In this document: positions 9,776-18,575 of the stretch, piece after piece | Position numbering within the stretch: the first letter of the stretch is position 1 | How the letters are laid out: every line of letters starts with the position of its first letter | NCBI RefSeq assembly: GCF_022811725.1 | Contig: NZ_CP094527.1 | Location: 5,208,001 to 5,272,000, forward strand | DNA length: 64,000 bases | DNA from: Mucilaginibacter sp. SMC90 | Lineage (GTDB): Bacteria; Bacteroidota; Bacteroidia; Sphingobacteriales; Sphingobacteriaceae | Direction of reading: 5' to 3' | The notes under the pieces: generated by a model | Told to the model about the DNA's origin: nothing | The model's input: the letters and a program-made list of their open reading frames with translations, nothing else | The model's database searches: none | Translations under genes and position numbers: made by a program

Positions 9776-11074
9776 ATGAACAAAACCAATGGCACCGCAT
9801 CAAAATACCTGGCTCCGCTGCTGATAGTGATGAGCCTGATGTTTTTCTGGAACCTGAGCCGCAATATTAATGATGTGCTCATCCCTCACCTGAAAAGGGC
9901 CTGTCAACTTACCGATCTGCAATCGTCGCTGATCCAGTCGGCATTTTTTGGTGCTTATTTTCTGATGGCCTTACCTGCCGGTCGCTTCATCGAAAAAATG
10001 GGATACAAAGCAGGGATGCTCACAGGGCTTATCCTGGCAGCTGTTGGTGCCACAATATTTTATCCGGCTGCTGCAACCAGGTTTTATCCTGTATTTCTGC
10101 TGGCTTTGTTCACCATGGCATCAGGCTTTGCCATATTGGAGGTTACCGCTACCCCATACATCTCAAAACTTGGCGATCCTGATCACGCATCGAGCCGGTT
10201 AAGCCTGGCATCCGCAGTTGGTTCAATGGGCGCTACTGTGGGGCCGTTCATTGGCTCTAAATTTTTACTCCACGAAAAAGATATTCCGGCAAAACTTATC
10301 CAATCGTTTAACCCGGAACAATTAAAAGCATTTTTAAGCGGTGAGGCTCATTTGGTTATTGCACCTTATTTAACATTGGCGGTGCTATTTATGGCCCTTT
10401 GCGTATTGCTTTACTTCTTAAAGTTACCGGTCATCCATGAAGGTAACAGCCGTCAAAAACTATCGGGAGTATTTAAGTTCAGGCATACAATGTTGGGCGT
10501 ACTGGCTGTTTTCGCCTATTTAGGTGCCGAAGTTGGAGTGGTAAGTTTCATTATCCGTTACACAAAATCATTAAATATTACGGGCATTACCGAACAAAAA
10601 TCAGCTCTATTTATTACGCTGTATATGGCCTTGGTTTTAGCCGGACGTTTGTTTGGAGCATTTTTACTTAAGCAGGTTAAACCCAATAAGGCGCTTACCT
10701 GCTGCAGCATCGGTGCTTTTACGCTAATATTGGTAGCCGTGCTCACAAGTGGCTACGTATCTATAATTTCATTATCAATGGCGGGGCTCTTTACCTCGGT
10801 AATGTATCCCATCATTTTTACCCTCAGTATCAAAAACACAGGCAACTATACCAAGGTAGCTTCATCGCTCCTTATTATGGGGGTTGTGGGCGGCGCTATA
10901 GTTCCGCCGATAATGGGTTTAATATCAGACCATTCAGGCATCCGGATGGCATTCATTGCGCCATTAGTTTGTTATCTATATGTTTTATATTATGGATTGA
11001 AGGGTTACGTAGTAAAGAATAAAGCAGATTTGGACGAACCTGAAAAGCCTCTGTTGACCGTAATTGGCCACTAA
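9776..11074 (+). CDS. fucP: L-fucose permease-like MFS transporter (FHS family)
   Basis: An integral membrane protein of 432 residues with about 12 predicted transmembrane segments. The N-terminal region NDVLIPHLKRACQLTD followed by QSAFFGAYFLMALPAGRFIEKMGYK is typical of the fucose/galactose/hexose H+ symporters (FucP, GluP). The segment ATPYISKLGDPDHASSRL is also characteristic of that family. It closes the operon that starts with fuconate dehydratase, which supports L-fucose as substrate. A weak terminator follows at 11114-11145. The family is clear; the exact sugar is inferred from the neighbours. Confidence 0.82.
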   Translation: MNKTNGTASKYLAPLLIVMSLMFFWNLSRNINDVLIPHLKRACQLTDLQSSLIQSAFFGAYFLMALPAGRFIEKMGYKAGMLTGLILAAVGATIFYPAAATRFYPVFLLALFTMASGFAILEVTATPYISKLGDPDHASSRLSLASAVGSMGATVGPFIGSKFLLHEKDIPAKLIQSFNPEQLKAFLSGEAHLVIAPYLTLAVLFMALCVLLYFLKLPVIHEGNSRQKLSGVFKFRHTMLGVLAVFAYLGAEVGVVSFIIRYTKSLNITGITEQKSALFITLYMALVLAGRLFGAFLLKQVKPNKALTCCSIGAFTLILVAVLTSGYVSIISLSMAGLFTSVMYPIIFTLSIKNTGNYTKVASSLLIMGVVGGAIVPPIMGLISDHSGIRMAFIAPLVCYLYVLYYGLKGYVVKNKADLDEPEKPLLTVIGH

Positions 11075-11113
11075 CTATCATTAGTAAATCCCTCCCTTTT
11101 CCAAGACTATTTT

Positions 11114-11145
11114 GTTGTAAAAATCACACTTATTACAACTTTTTT
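11114..11145 (+). terminator. Weak rho-independent terminator after fucP
   Basis: A 7-bp AT-rich stem (GTTGTAA at 11114-11120 with TTACAAC at 11133-11139) and a 12-nt loop are followed by six T. The stem is weak, so read-through is possible. Confidence 0.45.
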
Positions 11146-11192
11146 GTTTCAAAAACCCGTTTCAGATGTAAAATCAAAAAACAATTGTCAAA

Positions 11193-11220
11193 ATACTATC
11201 GAAACAGATCAATTTTAATG
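11193..11220 (+). promoter_or_regulatory. Candidate AraC operator, esterase/GH95 unit
   Basis: This is the second copy of the spaced motif at 7583-7610: ATACTATCGAAA, five variable bases, CAATT, two variable bases, AATG. A TATATTTT box at 11242-11249 lies 21 nt downstream, nearly the same geometry as at the first copy. The site ends 144 nt before the esterase start, against 150 nt for the first copy. The matched distances argue for a real operator-promoter arrangement. Confidence 0.55.
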
Positions 11221-11364
11221 CACTTTATTGCTAATGGCATTTATATTTTTATGCTGATTATAAACACAAGCTACTAAAGGTTTTTACAAACATTTTTAAT
11301 CAAAAATAACAATCTTCAAAAAACGACTAAGTTTTTGAAGTAGGGTTATTATAACCAAAGCTGA

Positions 11365-13353
11365 ATGATTAAACCATTTTTAATTGCGCTATTATTTGGG
11401 TTCACGGCCGGTATTGCCTCAGCACAAAGCCATGAAAATGGCAGTGCAGGCAATGCCCCGGCCATATATGCTATTAAAAATTCGCCTAACGATACATGGA
11501 AGGGGTTTGAACGTGTTAATATCACTATAGGCCCGCATAAAGCCTATTACGTAAACCCTAACAAGCCGCTTGAAGGCAACCCGTGGGTATGGCGGGCCTC
11601 CTTTCCTGACTGGCATACAGATATTGATAGTATCCTGTTAGCTAAAGGCTTTCATATAGCTTTTGTAAATGTTGATGACCAATATGGCAGCCCGTACGCA
11701 TTACAAGTATGGGATGCTTTTTACCAATATCTAACCGTCAAGCAAGCTTTTGCTTTAAAAGTTGCACTTGAGGGTGTTAGCCGCGGCGGTTTATATGTAT
11801 ATGGCTGGGCCAAACGCAACCCTGATAAAGTTAGCAGCATTTATAACGAGGCTCCCGTTTGTAATATTAAAAGCTGGCCGGGAGGCAAGTTAAGCGCAGC
11901 TGGTGATACAACCCTTTGGAAACAGCTGCAGCAGGTATATCATATCTCTGAGCAACAGGCGCTCAATTACAAAGATAACCCAATTGATAACCTGGACGGC
12001 CTGGCTGCTTTTAAGGTGCCTATTATGCATATTATAGGCATAGATGATAAGATAGTGCCTAATGCCGAAAACACCAGCATCCTTGCGCAACGCTACACTG
12101 CTTTAGGCGGACCAATAATGATATATCCGGTAACTGCCGGTCCGCAGCAGCTTAACGGCCACCATTTTCCTGTTGAGCACCCTGAACAATGGGCAGATAT
12201 GATCATGAAGTATAGTTACCCGGTGAAGAAAACACTTCCCTATGCAGATTATTTTATCGCCCGTAATGGTCTGTACAATAGCGATAACGTGTTTAATTCA
12301 GGAGGGAATGCTACCGTAGCTTTTTTAGGCGGATCAATTACCTATAACCCTGGCTGGCGCGAAAAAATAAGCCGCTATCTTACCGAACGTTTTCCCTCCA
12401 CTAAATTCCATTTTATACAGGCCGGGATTCCGTCGTTGGGCAGTGTGCCGCATGCTTTCCGCCTGCAGCGCGATGTGCTTGATTCTGGTAAAGTTGACCT
12501 GATGTTTGTTGAGGCGGCAGTAAATGATAATGTGAACGGCCTGGATAGCCTTACCGAAGTACGCGCTTTGGAGGGCATTGTAAGGCATGCAAAAAAAGCC
12601 AACCCCATGATGGATATCGTCATGATGTCGTTCGTTGATCCGGATAAGATACGGGATTACAACAATGGCATAACCCCTGTACAAATAAAAAACCACGAAC
12701 TAATTGCACAGCATTATGGTTTACCATCTGTAAACCTGGCCAAAGAAGTTACCGATAAGCTAAATAACCACGAGTTTTCATGGCAATACGATTTCAAGGA
12801 TCTTCACCCTGCCATTTATGGGCAGGAGCTTTACTTTGCCACAATAAAAAGTTTACTCAACGCATGCTTTGATAAACAGCCGGGGGCTTTACCAAAGGCC
12901 TATTCGTTACCGAAACCCTTAAACGAGCTTAACCTGGGTAATGGCCGTTATTACGGCATCCAAAATGCAAAAAACCTGAATGGCTGGGCTATTAACCCCG
13001 ACTGGGCACCAAATAATAATCTGAGCACCCGCGAGGGCTTTGTGCATAAACCCATGCTTATAGCTACCAAACCGGGCTCATCGTTAACATTGCCATTTAC
13101 CGGTACAGCTATAGGAATGGCTATAGCATCGGGACCGGATGCCGGCATCATCAGCTACTGTATAGATGGCGAAACCGAAAAAAAGATGGACCTGTATACC
13201 GAGTTTAGCTCCTGGATCTATCTCCCCTGGTATGTAACCTTCAGTACCAGTCTTAAAAAAGGCCAGCACACGCTCAATCTTAAAATTGACGCCGATAAGA
13301 ATAAAAACAGCAAAGGGAATACGTGCCAGGTAATTTATTTTTTAACCAATTGA
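11365..13353 (+). CDS. Two-domain secreted esterase: alpha/beta hydrolase fused to SGNH hydrolase
   Basis: The protein has 662 residues with a signal peptide ending ASA (1-20). Domain 1 (about 40-285) is an alpha/beta hydrolase: nucleophile S139 in EGVSRGG, probable acid D228 in GIDDK and His at 266-267 in NGHHFP. Domain 2 (about 315-500) is an SGNH/GDSL esterase: block I Ser324 in FLGGSITYN, Asn in VEAAVNDN and His481 in KDLHP. The C-terminal 150 residues look like a beta-sandwich. Such multi-domain esterases remove acetyl or other acyl groups from plant glycans. Here the gene precedes GH95, so O-acetylated fucosylated side chains such as those of xyloglucan are a reasonable guess. It lies downstream of the second candidate AraC operator. 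Confidence 0.75.
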   Translation: MIKPFLIALLFGFTAGIASAQSHENGSAGNAPAIYAIKNSPNDTWKGFERVNITIGPHKAYYVNPNKPLEGNPWVWRASFPDWHTDIDSILLAKGFHIAFVNVDDQYGSPYALQVWDAFYQYLTVKQAFALKVALEGVSRGGLYVYGWAKRNPDKVSSIYNEAPVCNIKSWPGGKLSAAGDTTLWKQLQQVYHISEQQALNYKDNPIDNLDGLAAFKVPIMHIIGIDDKIVPNAENTSILAQRYTALGGPIMIYPVTAGPQQLNGHHFPVEHPEQWADMIMKYSYPVKKTLPYADYFIARNGLYNSDNVFNSGGNATVAFLGGSITYNPGWREKISRYLTERFPSTKFHFIQAGIPSLGSVPHAFRLQRDVLDSGKVDLMFVEAAVNDNVNGLDSLTEVRALEGIVRHAKKANPMMDIVMMSFVDPDKIRDYNNGITPVQIKNHELIAQHYGLPSVNLAKEVTDKLNNHEFSWQYDFKDLHPAIYGQELYFATIKSLLNACFDKQPGALPKAYSLPKPLNELNLGNGRYYGIQNAKNLNGWAINPDWAPNNNLSTREGFVHKPMLIATKPGSSLTLPFTGTAIGMAIASGPDAGIISYCIDGETEKKMDLYTEFSSWIYLPWYVTFSTSLKKGQHTLNLKIDADKNKNSKGNTCQVIYFLTN

Positions 13354-13441
13354 TTTTTAAAAACCGGCCCAAAACGCCATTTAAATACCTGTAACTACCT
13401 CAGGTAAATAAACTTAAACAGAAAACCTAATTAACATAAAC

Positions 13442-15781
13442 ATGCCAAAAAGAACGCCCCTGCTAATAACTGTAATGATTACAGGTATTACAACGTTTAC
13501 TCAAGCACAAACAAAACAACTAAAGCTTTGGTACAAGCAGCCGGCCCAACGCTGGGAAGAAACCGTTGCGCTCGGTAATGGTCGTTTAGGAATGATGCCC
13601 GATGGAGGTATCACTAATGAAAAAGTGGTATTGAATGATATCACCATGTGGTCGGGATCATCGCAGGATGCCAATAATTATGAAGCTTATAAAAAACTGC
13701 CCGAAATACGGAGCTTGCTTGCAGCAGGTAAAAATGTGGAAGCGCAAGCCATAATTGATAAATCATTTGTGTGTACGGGCAAAGGGTCGGGTGGTGTGCC
13801 TTTTGGCTGCTTCCAGATGCTTGGCGACTTAAACTTAAGCTATCAATATAAAGGTATTGAGGATAAGGATGTAAAATATGAAAACTATGAACGCGAGCTT
13901 TCATTAAATAATGCCCTTGCTAAAACCACCTACCAGGTAAATGGCGTTACCTACAAGCGCGAATACTTTACCAGTTTTGGTAATGATGTAGATATAATAA
14001 AATTAAGCGCAGACAAGCCGGGAATGCTTAACTTGAGCATCAATATCAGTCGCCCGGAGCGAGGCGTTACAAGTACCGAAGGTAATGAACTTGATCTTAC
14101 CGGTCAGCTGGATAATGGTACCGATGGCAAAGGTGTGGCTTACAAAGCGAGAGTAAAGGCAAAACTAACCGGCGGCTCGTTAAGTACCACCCCCACTTCG
14201 CTGGTTATTAAGGACGCAACCGAAGTAATCATTTACGTATCGGCAGGTACAGATTTTAAGAATCCCCAGTACCTCGCCAAAATGGATAACGCGCTTAAGG
14301 CGACTATGAAAAAGCCTTATGCTGTAGAAAAACAGCAGCACATCGTCAACTTCCAAAAGCTTTTCAACCGCGTAAAAATGGATCTTGGCACTTCGGAGGC
14401 TGAAAAACTTACGACAGATCAAAGGCTCATCGCTTTCCGTAACAACCCGGATGCAGACAAAAGTTTGCCTGTTTTATTCTACCAGTTTGGCCGATACCTA
14501 AGCATTTGCAGCACCCGCGTTGGTTTACTGCCGCCAAACCTGCAAGGTTTGTGGGCCAATGAGGTACATACGCCATGGAATGGTGATTATCACCTGGATA
14601 TCAACATTGAAATGAACCAGTGGCCTGTTGAGGTCTCTAACCTTTCAGAATTGAACCTGCCGCTTGCCGACCTGGTAAAAGGTATGGTTCCGCATGGTGA
14701 AAAAACCGCTAAAGCCTATTACAATGCCGATGGCTGGGTAGCACACGTAATTACTAATCCATGGGGCTTTACTGAGCCTGGCGAAAGCGCATCATGGGGT
14801 ATCTGTAAAGTTGGATCGGGCTGGCTTTGTGATAACCTTTGGCAGCACTATGATTTTACAGGCGATAAAAACTATCTTAAACAAATTTACCCGATACTGA
14901 AAGGCGCAGCCCAATTTTACAACAGCATGCTTATCAGCGATGCCAAAACGGGTTGGCTGGTCACCTCACCTTCATCATCACCCGAAAACAGTTTTTATTT
15001 GCCCGATGGCACCCACGCCAGCATTTGTGTAGGCCCAACTATTGATAACCAGATCATCCGCCAGCTATTTAACAACGTGATCACCGCCAGCAAAGTGCTT
15101 GGTACTGACCAGTCGTTCAGCAAAACACTGGCAGCTAAAGTGAAAAAACTACCGCCTCCGGGCGTTATCGCTAAAGACGGCCGCATCCAGGAATGGATGG
15201 AAGATTATAAAGAAACCGAACCACAGCACCGTCACGTATCACACCTGTACGGCTTATTCCCGGCATCTGAAATTACCCCCGAGGCTACTCCCGCCCTTGC
15301 CGAAGCTGCCAGGAAAACTTTAGAAGTACGTGGCGACGACGGCCCAAGCTGGTCAATAGCTTACAAAATACTGTGGTGGGCGCGCCTGCATGATGGCAAC
15401 CGCACTTACAAACTGTTTAAAGAGCTGATGAAGCCAACCATCAAAACAGATATTAATTACGGCGCAGGCGGCGGCGTATACCCTAACCTGTTATCGGCAG
15501 GGCCGCCGTTTCAAATTGATGGCAACTTTGGTGCAACAGCAGGTATTGCCGAAATGCTGATCCAAAGCCATGCGGGTTTTATCGACCTAATACCTTCTAT
15601 TCCCGACGCATGGAAAGCGCAGGGCGAGGTTAAAGGCCTCAAAGCCCGTGGTAATTTCACTGTTGACATGAAATGGAAAGATGGTAAAATAACCGACTAT
15701 AAAATAACCTCACCTACGCCACACATGGTTAAAGTAAAGGTTAACGGCCAAATCAAAAACATCATGGCAACTAAAGCCTAA
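13442..15781 (+). CDS. GH95 alpha-L-fucosidase (or alpha-L-galactosidase)
   Basis: The protein has 779 residues with a signal peptide of about 22 residues. The family GH95 N-terminal beta-domain begins LWYKQPAQRWEE then LGNGRLGMM. The (alpha/alpha)6 catalytic domain holds NLQGLWANE, PWNGDYHLDINIEMNQWP, GDDGPSWSIAYK and QIDGNFGATAGIAEM. The Asp in the last motif corresponds to the residue that activates the catalytic Asn in the Bifidobacterium enzyme. In the paired Asn-x-Asn of that enzyme, this protein has D386 and N388, so the first Asn appears replaced. The fucose catabolic genes next door favour fucosidase activity; L-galactosidase activity, known for some GH95 members, cannot be excluded. 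A terminator follows at 15791. Confidence 0.87.
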   Translation: MPKRTPLLITVMITGITTFTQAQTKQLKLWYKQPAQRWEETVALGNGRLGMMPDGGITNEKVVLNDITMWSGSSQDANNYEAYKKLPEIRSLLAAGKNVEAQAIIDKSFVCTGKGSGGVPFGCFQMLGDLNLSYQYKGIEDKDVKYENYERELSLNNALAKTTYQVNGVTYKREYFTSFGNDVDIIKLSADKPGMLNLSINISRPERGVTSTEGNELDLTGQLDNGTDGKGVAYKARVKAKLTGGSLSTTPTSLVIKDATEVIIYVSAGTDFKNPQYLAKMDNALKATMKKPYAVEKQQHIVNFQKLFNRVKMDLGTSEAEKLTTDQRLIAFRNNPDADKSLPVLFYQFGRYLSICSTRVGLLPPNLQGLWANEVHTPWNGDYHLDINIEMNQWPVEVSNLSELNLPLADLVKGMVPHGEKTAKAYYNADGWVAHVITNPWGFTEPGESASWGICKVGSGWLCDNLWQHYDFTGDKNYLKQIYPILKGAAQFYNSMLISDAKTGWLVTSPSSSPENSFYLPDGTHASICVGPTIDNQIIRQLFNNVITASKVLGTDQSFSKTLAAKVKKLPPPGVIAKDGRIQEWMEDYKETEPQHRHVSHLYGLFPASEITPEATPALAEAARKTLEVRGDDGPSWSIAYKILWWARLHDGNRTYKLFKELMKPTIKTDINYGAGGGVYPNLLSAGPPFQIDGNFGATAGIAEMLIQSHAGFIDLIPSIPDAWKAQGEVKGLKARGNFTVDMKWKDGKITDYKITSPTPHMVKVKVNGQIKNIMATKA

Positions 15782-15790
15782 GCAACCAAT

Positions 15791-15818
15791 AAGGCATCCT
15801 TTTAAGGGTGCCTTATTT
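15791..15818 (+). terminator. Terminator after GH95 gene
   Basis: AAGGCATCC pairs with GGGTGCCTT (one mismatch) around a short TTTTAA loop, and the stem is followed by ATTTAT. It sits 10 nt after the GH95 stop, so the next gene probably has its own promoter or depends on read-through. Confidence 0.7.
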
Positions 15819-15932
15819 ATAATGAACCTTTTTTAATAACTCCACATTTTGTAAATAATGCGTTATGATTTGCAGACAATTTTTGCGCATTATAAATAAA
15901 ATGTACCTTAGACATTTAATAACCTAAAATTC

Positions 15933-18008
15933 ATGCAAAAATTTTCTACTTGGTTAATAATGGCTTTGCAGCTGGCTGGCTTCCTTTGCGTTTACAGTTC
16001 GTCAACAACCTCAGCATCAGCCAAAACCATTACTACTCAACAATTTCAGCAGGGCGATATATCGTTTTCATATGGCACTGCGGGCACCGTCCGTTACAAT
16101 CAAAAAAAAGGCACTTTTTCTGTTATTGAAAACGGCAAAACAGTACTTAACAACTGCTACAGCAAAGCTGTCATCGGCGGCAAATTCATCACCTCAACTG
16201 CGTACAAAAACATCACCTACACTAAAACCCCGATAACTGATGGTTTTGGCAAAGGTGTAAAACATATATTTACCTTAACCGGCGATAACCTGCCGGGCAT
16301 GGTTCAGGTGTTTTACACCTATCCATTACACAAAGGTTACTTTTTTGTTGAGTTGTATATTGAGGGTAAAAATCTTAAAACAAATTATATGGAACCCATT
16401 GCCGGTAATATGGCAACAATAGCCGGCGATACCCGTTCGCTGTTTGTTCCTTTTGATAATGATACCTTCATCAGCTATGATTCAAAATCATTTAAGGCAC
16501 CGTTTACCAATACCAGTGCCGAGGTAGGTACCGTTTTTGATAACAATAGCCGCAATGGTGTAGTGCTTGGATCTGTTGAGCATGAAACCTGGAAAACAGG
16601 TGTACGTACCAGTGCTAAAAAAGATAGTGCCAGCACCTTTGAAGTATGGGGCGGATACACCGATGAAGCTGTAAACCGCGACAAAATAGCGCATGGCTAC
16701 ATGAGTGGTAGTACCATTAAATCGCCCAAAGTATTTGTTGGCTGGTTTTCAGATTGGCGCACCGGTATGGAAGAATTTGGTAAAGCCAACCGCACTGCCG
16801 AGCCGCCCTACATATTCAACTGGACAAAGCCTACCCCTATCGGCTGGAACAGCTGGGGTGTTATGCAGGAAAAGCTGAATTACGACAAAGCCATTAAAGT
16901 AGCCAACTTTTTTGCAGATAGCATTCCGGCGTTTCGCAACGGTAATACCGCATTTATTGATCTTGATTCATTTTGGGATAACATGATCAGCGGCGGCTGG
17001 GAAGGTGATTTTGGCAAGCTGAAATCATTTGCAGACTATTGTAAATCAAAAGGCTTACAGCCCGGAGTGTACTGGGCCCCATTTACCGACTGGGGATGGA
17101 AAGGCGGCCCCGACCGTAAAGTTTTAGGCAGCAATTATACCTATGGCGAAACGTGGACAAAAGTTGGCGACGGCTATCATGATATTGACGGTGCCCGGGC
17201 AACCGACCCTACGCACCCAGGTACGTTGCAACATATTGATTATGTAATTGGCAAATTAAAAGCCTGCGGTTTCAAAATGATCAAGATCGATTTTCTGGGA
17301 CATGCGGCCGCTGAATCAAGCCATTTTTACGATCCCACGGTCACTACCGGTATGCAGGCCTATAAAAAAGGAATGGAACATCTGATTGATCAATTGGGCA
17401 ATCAGATGCTGGTTTATGCAGCAATTTCTCCAAGCCTGGCAACCGGCCGGTACGCTCATATGAGGCGTATAGCATGCGATGCTTTTAAAACTATAAAAGA
17501 CACCCGCTACACCCTCAACAGCGTAAATTATGGCTGGTGGCAAACTTACTTGTATAATTATGTTGATGCAGACCACGTGGTGCTTTCAACCGAAAGTGAA
17601 GGAGCTAACCGGGAACGGATGCTCTCGGCTGTTATTACAGGAACATTTATAACCGGCGATGACTTCTCTACCCACGGCCAATGGTCAGACAGGGCCAAAG
17701 CCATGTACCAAAATCCCGAGATTTTAAAGGTTATTCAACATGGCAAAGCTTTCAGGCCGGTTGAAGGCAATACCGAAACAGGAACAACAGAGCAGTTTGC
17801 GCTTAAAATAGATAATAACTTTTACCTGGCCCTATTTAATTATAGTGATACAGATAAAACTTACACTATCGACACTAAAAGGATTGGCCTGGGAACAGGC
17901 AAAACAACAAATGCCAGATTGCTATTGCAGGGCACTGATTTAACCACAAACAGCGTTGTCATAAAAGCGGGTGATGCAGAATTGCTTAAATTTGATTTAA
18001 GCAAATAA
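15933..18008 (+). CDS. Clan GH-D glycoside hydrolase (GH36/GH27-like, probable alpha-galactosidase)
   Basis: The protein has 691 residues with an N-terminal signal peptide (about 1-30). An N-terminal beta-sandwich (about 40-270) precedes a TIM-barrel that starts at PIGWNSWG, the typical GH27/GH36 entry motif. The probable nucleophile is D453 in KMIKIDFLG; an Asp in RRIACDAF is a plausible acid/base. The C-terminus is a small beta-domain (FYLALFNYSDTDKTY). The family normally cleaves alpha-galactosides, but several related families act on other alpha-linked sugars. The context with a GH95 fucosidase and an esterase suggests a role in trimming decorated side chains. Terminator-like hairpins follow at 18015-18060 and 18109-18144. 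Confidence 0.75.
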   Translation: MQKFSTWLIMALQLAGFLCVYSSSTTSASAKTITTQQFQQGDISFSYGTAGTVRYNQKKGTFSVIENGKTVLNNCYSKAVIGGKFITSTAYKNITYTKTPITDGFGKGVKHIFTLTGDNLPGMVQVFYTYPLHKGYFFVELYIEGKNLKTNYMEPIAGNMATIAGDTRSLFVPFDNDTFISYDSKSFKAPFTNTSAEVGTVFDNNSRNGVVLGSVEHETWKTGVRTSAKKDSASTFEVWGGYTDEAVNRDKIAHGYMSGSTIKSPKVFVGWFSDWRTGMEEFGKANRTAEPPYIFNWTKPTPIGWNSWGVMQEKLNYDKAIKVANFFADSIPAFRNGNTAFIDLDSFWDNMISGGWEGDFGKLKSFADYCKSKGLQPGVYWAPFTDWGWKGGPDRKVLGSNYTYGETWTKVGDGYHDIDGARATDPTHPGTLQHIDYVIGKLKACGFKMIKIDFLGHAAAESSHFYDPTVTTGMQAYKKGMEHLIDQLGNQMLVYAAISPSLATGRYAHMRRIACDAFKTIKDTRYTLNSVNYGWWQTYLYNYVDADHVVLSTESEGANRERMLSAVITGTFITGDDFSTHGQWSDRAKAMYQNPEILKVIQHGKAFRPVEGNTETGTTEQFALKIDNNFYLALFNYSDTDKTYTIDTKRIGLGTGKTTNARLLLQGTDLTTNSVVIKAGDAELLKFDLSK

Positions 18009-18084
18009 ACGCTGCAAAGGCGCCGGCAAAAGATTCCCCTTAAAACGCCGGACGCCTTTTGAGGGGATGAACCCTGTATCGTTT

Positions 18085-18261
18085 TTAACCGTTTAATTTA
18101 ACCGATTTTGCCCGTTTACATGTAAGCGGGCATTTTGATTTTTTAGTATTCATGCAGCATTTATTTTTATTATGCTTTATGCCTGCCAAGTTGTTTTTCT
18201 CTATCTGGAGTGTAGTAAAAAACAGTCCGCCGGTAACGGCCAGTAAGGTAAAAAATTTCAT
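18085..18261 (-). CDS. Possible 58-residue secreted or membrane peptide
   Basis: An ATG at 18261 opens a short frame starting MKFFTLLAVTGGLFFTT, hydrophobic like a signal sequence, followed by a Lys/Cys-rich tail with the segment NKCCMNTKKSKC. It lies in the 567-nt gap between the GH36-like and AraC genes. Its 3' part overlaps the terminator hairpin of the opposite strand at 18109-18144, which argues against a real gene. I do not recognise the product. Confidence 0.25.
   Translation of the reverse strand: MKFFTLLAVTGGLFFTTLQIEKNNLAGIKHNKNKCCMNTKKSKCPLTCKRAKSVKLNG
18109..18144 (+). terminator. Terminator downstream of the GH36-like gene
   Basis: TGCCCGTTTACA is followed directly by TGTAAGCGGGCA, a near-perfect stem with one G-T pair, and then by TTTTGATTTTTT. 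A second GC-rich inverted repeat (AAAGGCGCCGG with CCGGACGCCTTT) lies closer to the stop codon at 18015-18060. Confidence 0.65.
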
Positions 18262-18420
18262 AGTAGTAGGTTTAACTTAAAAGACGATGTTTTTGGTGTA
18301 ATGTTACAACAGGGATACAAATGTTGATTTTCGCATATTTCCGAGCACTGATCAATCTCATTTACATCCAGTTACTGTAGTAACCTTCCATTACGGGGAG
18401 TTGCCTTTACCATAAAAAGC

Positions 18421-18453
18421 AAAAAGTCAGTAACCTCGCGTTACTGACTTTTT
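18421..18453. terminator. Bidirectional hairpin terminator
   Basis: A perfect 13-bp stem (AAAAAGTCAGTAA with TTACTGACTTTTT) closes a 7-nt loop CCTCGCG. The A-run on one side and T-run on the other allow termination in both directions. It serves the minus-strand AraC gene ending at 18576. Confidence 0.75.
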
Positions 18454-18575
18454 CATTAACTATTAACTGACCAAATATCCTTAACAAAAAAACTATCTGG
18501 TACTACAAACATAACGTGTTAAAAGCGGGCCACATGTGTGAAAAGCACCATCTTAACACAAAAAGAAAACTCTTA

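Noticed and set aside
12334..12696. 120-codon minus-strand frame inside the esterase gene
   Set aside because: It is opposite a well-supported conserved gene and has no family motif.
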